From Paramesorhizobium leguminum (lineage in GTDB: Bacteria > Pseudomonadota > Alphaproteobacteria > Rhizobiales > Rhizobiaceae): a DNA stretch of 60,274 nt. Under the pieces are notes generated by a model. It made no database searches. It was not told the origin of the DNA and saw nothing but the letters and a program-made list of their open reading frames with translations. Positions 60,180 through 60,274 of this stretch are shown here, piece after piece (the stretch's first letter is position 1; each line of letters begins with the position of its first letter). The DNA is taken from assembly GCF_003217235.1 (NCBI RefSeq), contig NZ_QJTF01000023.1, forward strand, positions 1 to 60,274, given 5' to 3'. A program made the position numbers and the translations under genes.

Positions 60180-60274
60180 TGAACTGACCCCGTAAAGTTG
60201 GACAGTTTAAAGGCTGGGACGATTTAAGGGCTGGGTCCTGTATTGTACAGGGCTCAGCCCTTTGAGTTTCATTT
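60180..60274. mobile_element. Left end of an IS3-family (IS150-like) element
   Basis: Starting at 60180 with TGAACTGACCCCGTAAAG, the terminal pattern of IS150-group elements, followed by GGACAGTTTAAAGGCTGGG and a GGGCTGGGTCCTGTA/TACAGGGCTCAGCCC hairpin before the window ends. No transposase codons are included. It lies 24 bp past the metF stop, and the half-stem AAAAAGCCCGGACGC just before it is left unpaired. Confidence 0.75.

Overview
The window is a chromosomal segment from an alphaproteobacterium of the Brucellaceae (Brucella/Ochrobactrum group). The evidence is the GC-rich coding, the 947-residue UvrB and 1160-residue CarB with Rhizobiales-type extensions, a close homologue of the Brucella immunogen BP26 (about two thirds of residues match the Brucella protein as I remember it, so this is probably not a classical Brucella), a wadC/lpcC-type LPS-core mannosyltransferase next to greA, and a trxB - LysR (VtlR/LsrB) - AbcR sRNA block. 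No database search was run; assignments come from reading the proteins and DNA.

Layout. 1-6.9 kb: cold-shock gene, lytic transglycosylase, double-Kazal lipoprotein, PIN-like protein, uvrB, SH3 protein. 7-14.3 kb: FAD monooxygenase divergent from its MarR regulator, lipoprotein hydrolase, acyl-CoA thioesterase, extensin-like lipoprotein, two small transporters, a PQQ-type sugar dehydrogenase. 14.4-21.7 kb: greA with a leader terminator, wadC, lrp, trxB, vtlR and its adjacent sRNA, aspartate aminotransferase, GST. 21.7-26 kb: an AT-rich GT90-like glycosyltransferase, a second csp, an ABC exporter with an eroded ATPase domain, two small membrane proteins. 26-37.6 kb: carB and carA separated by an MFS/DoxX/metalloprotease/HicAB insert, then YqeY, a GNAT and a Na/Pi cotransporter. 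37.8-45 kb: the dnaG-rpoD macromolecular-synthesis pair, small conserved proteins and the BP26 homologue. 45.1-46.8 kb: a CAU tRNA with an AT-rich two-gene islet of unknown function. 46.8-53.6 kb: MATE pump, nicotinamidase, D-lyxose isomerase-like protein plus aldo/keto reductase, ParDE, a lipid-A-type GT2/LAB_N pair and a lysophospholipase. 54-60.3 kb: ettA, a RelBE module coupled to a trans-aconitate methyltransferase, MOSC protein, DUF2293 protein, an ArsR-methyltransferase fusion coupled to metF, and the left end of an IS3-family element at the window edge.

The most notable signals are regulatory or structural. They are (i) the AbcR-type sRNA beside vtlR, (ii) a 20-bp palindrome ahead of the ArsR-methyltransferase/metF operon that fits a methionine-cycle operator, (iii) intergenic inverted repeats built from tandem heptamers that contain the stop codons of both convergent neighbours (seen twice), (iv) a palindrome that looks like terminator, operator and sequestered ribosome binding site at once in front of relBE, and (v) the tRNA-linked two-gene islet, which is the best candidate for an undescribed system. 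Three type II toxin-antitoxin modules (HicAB, ParDE, RelBE) and five families of dispersed palindromic repeats lie in the gaps between otherwise ordinary housekeeping genes.
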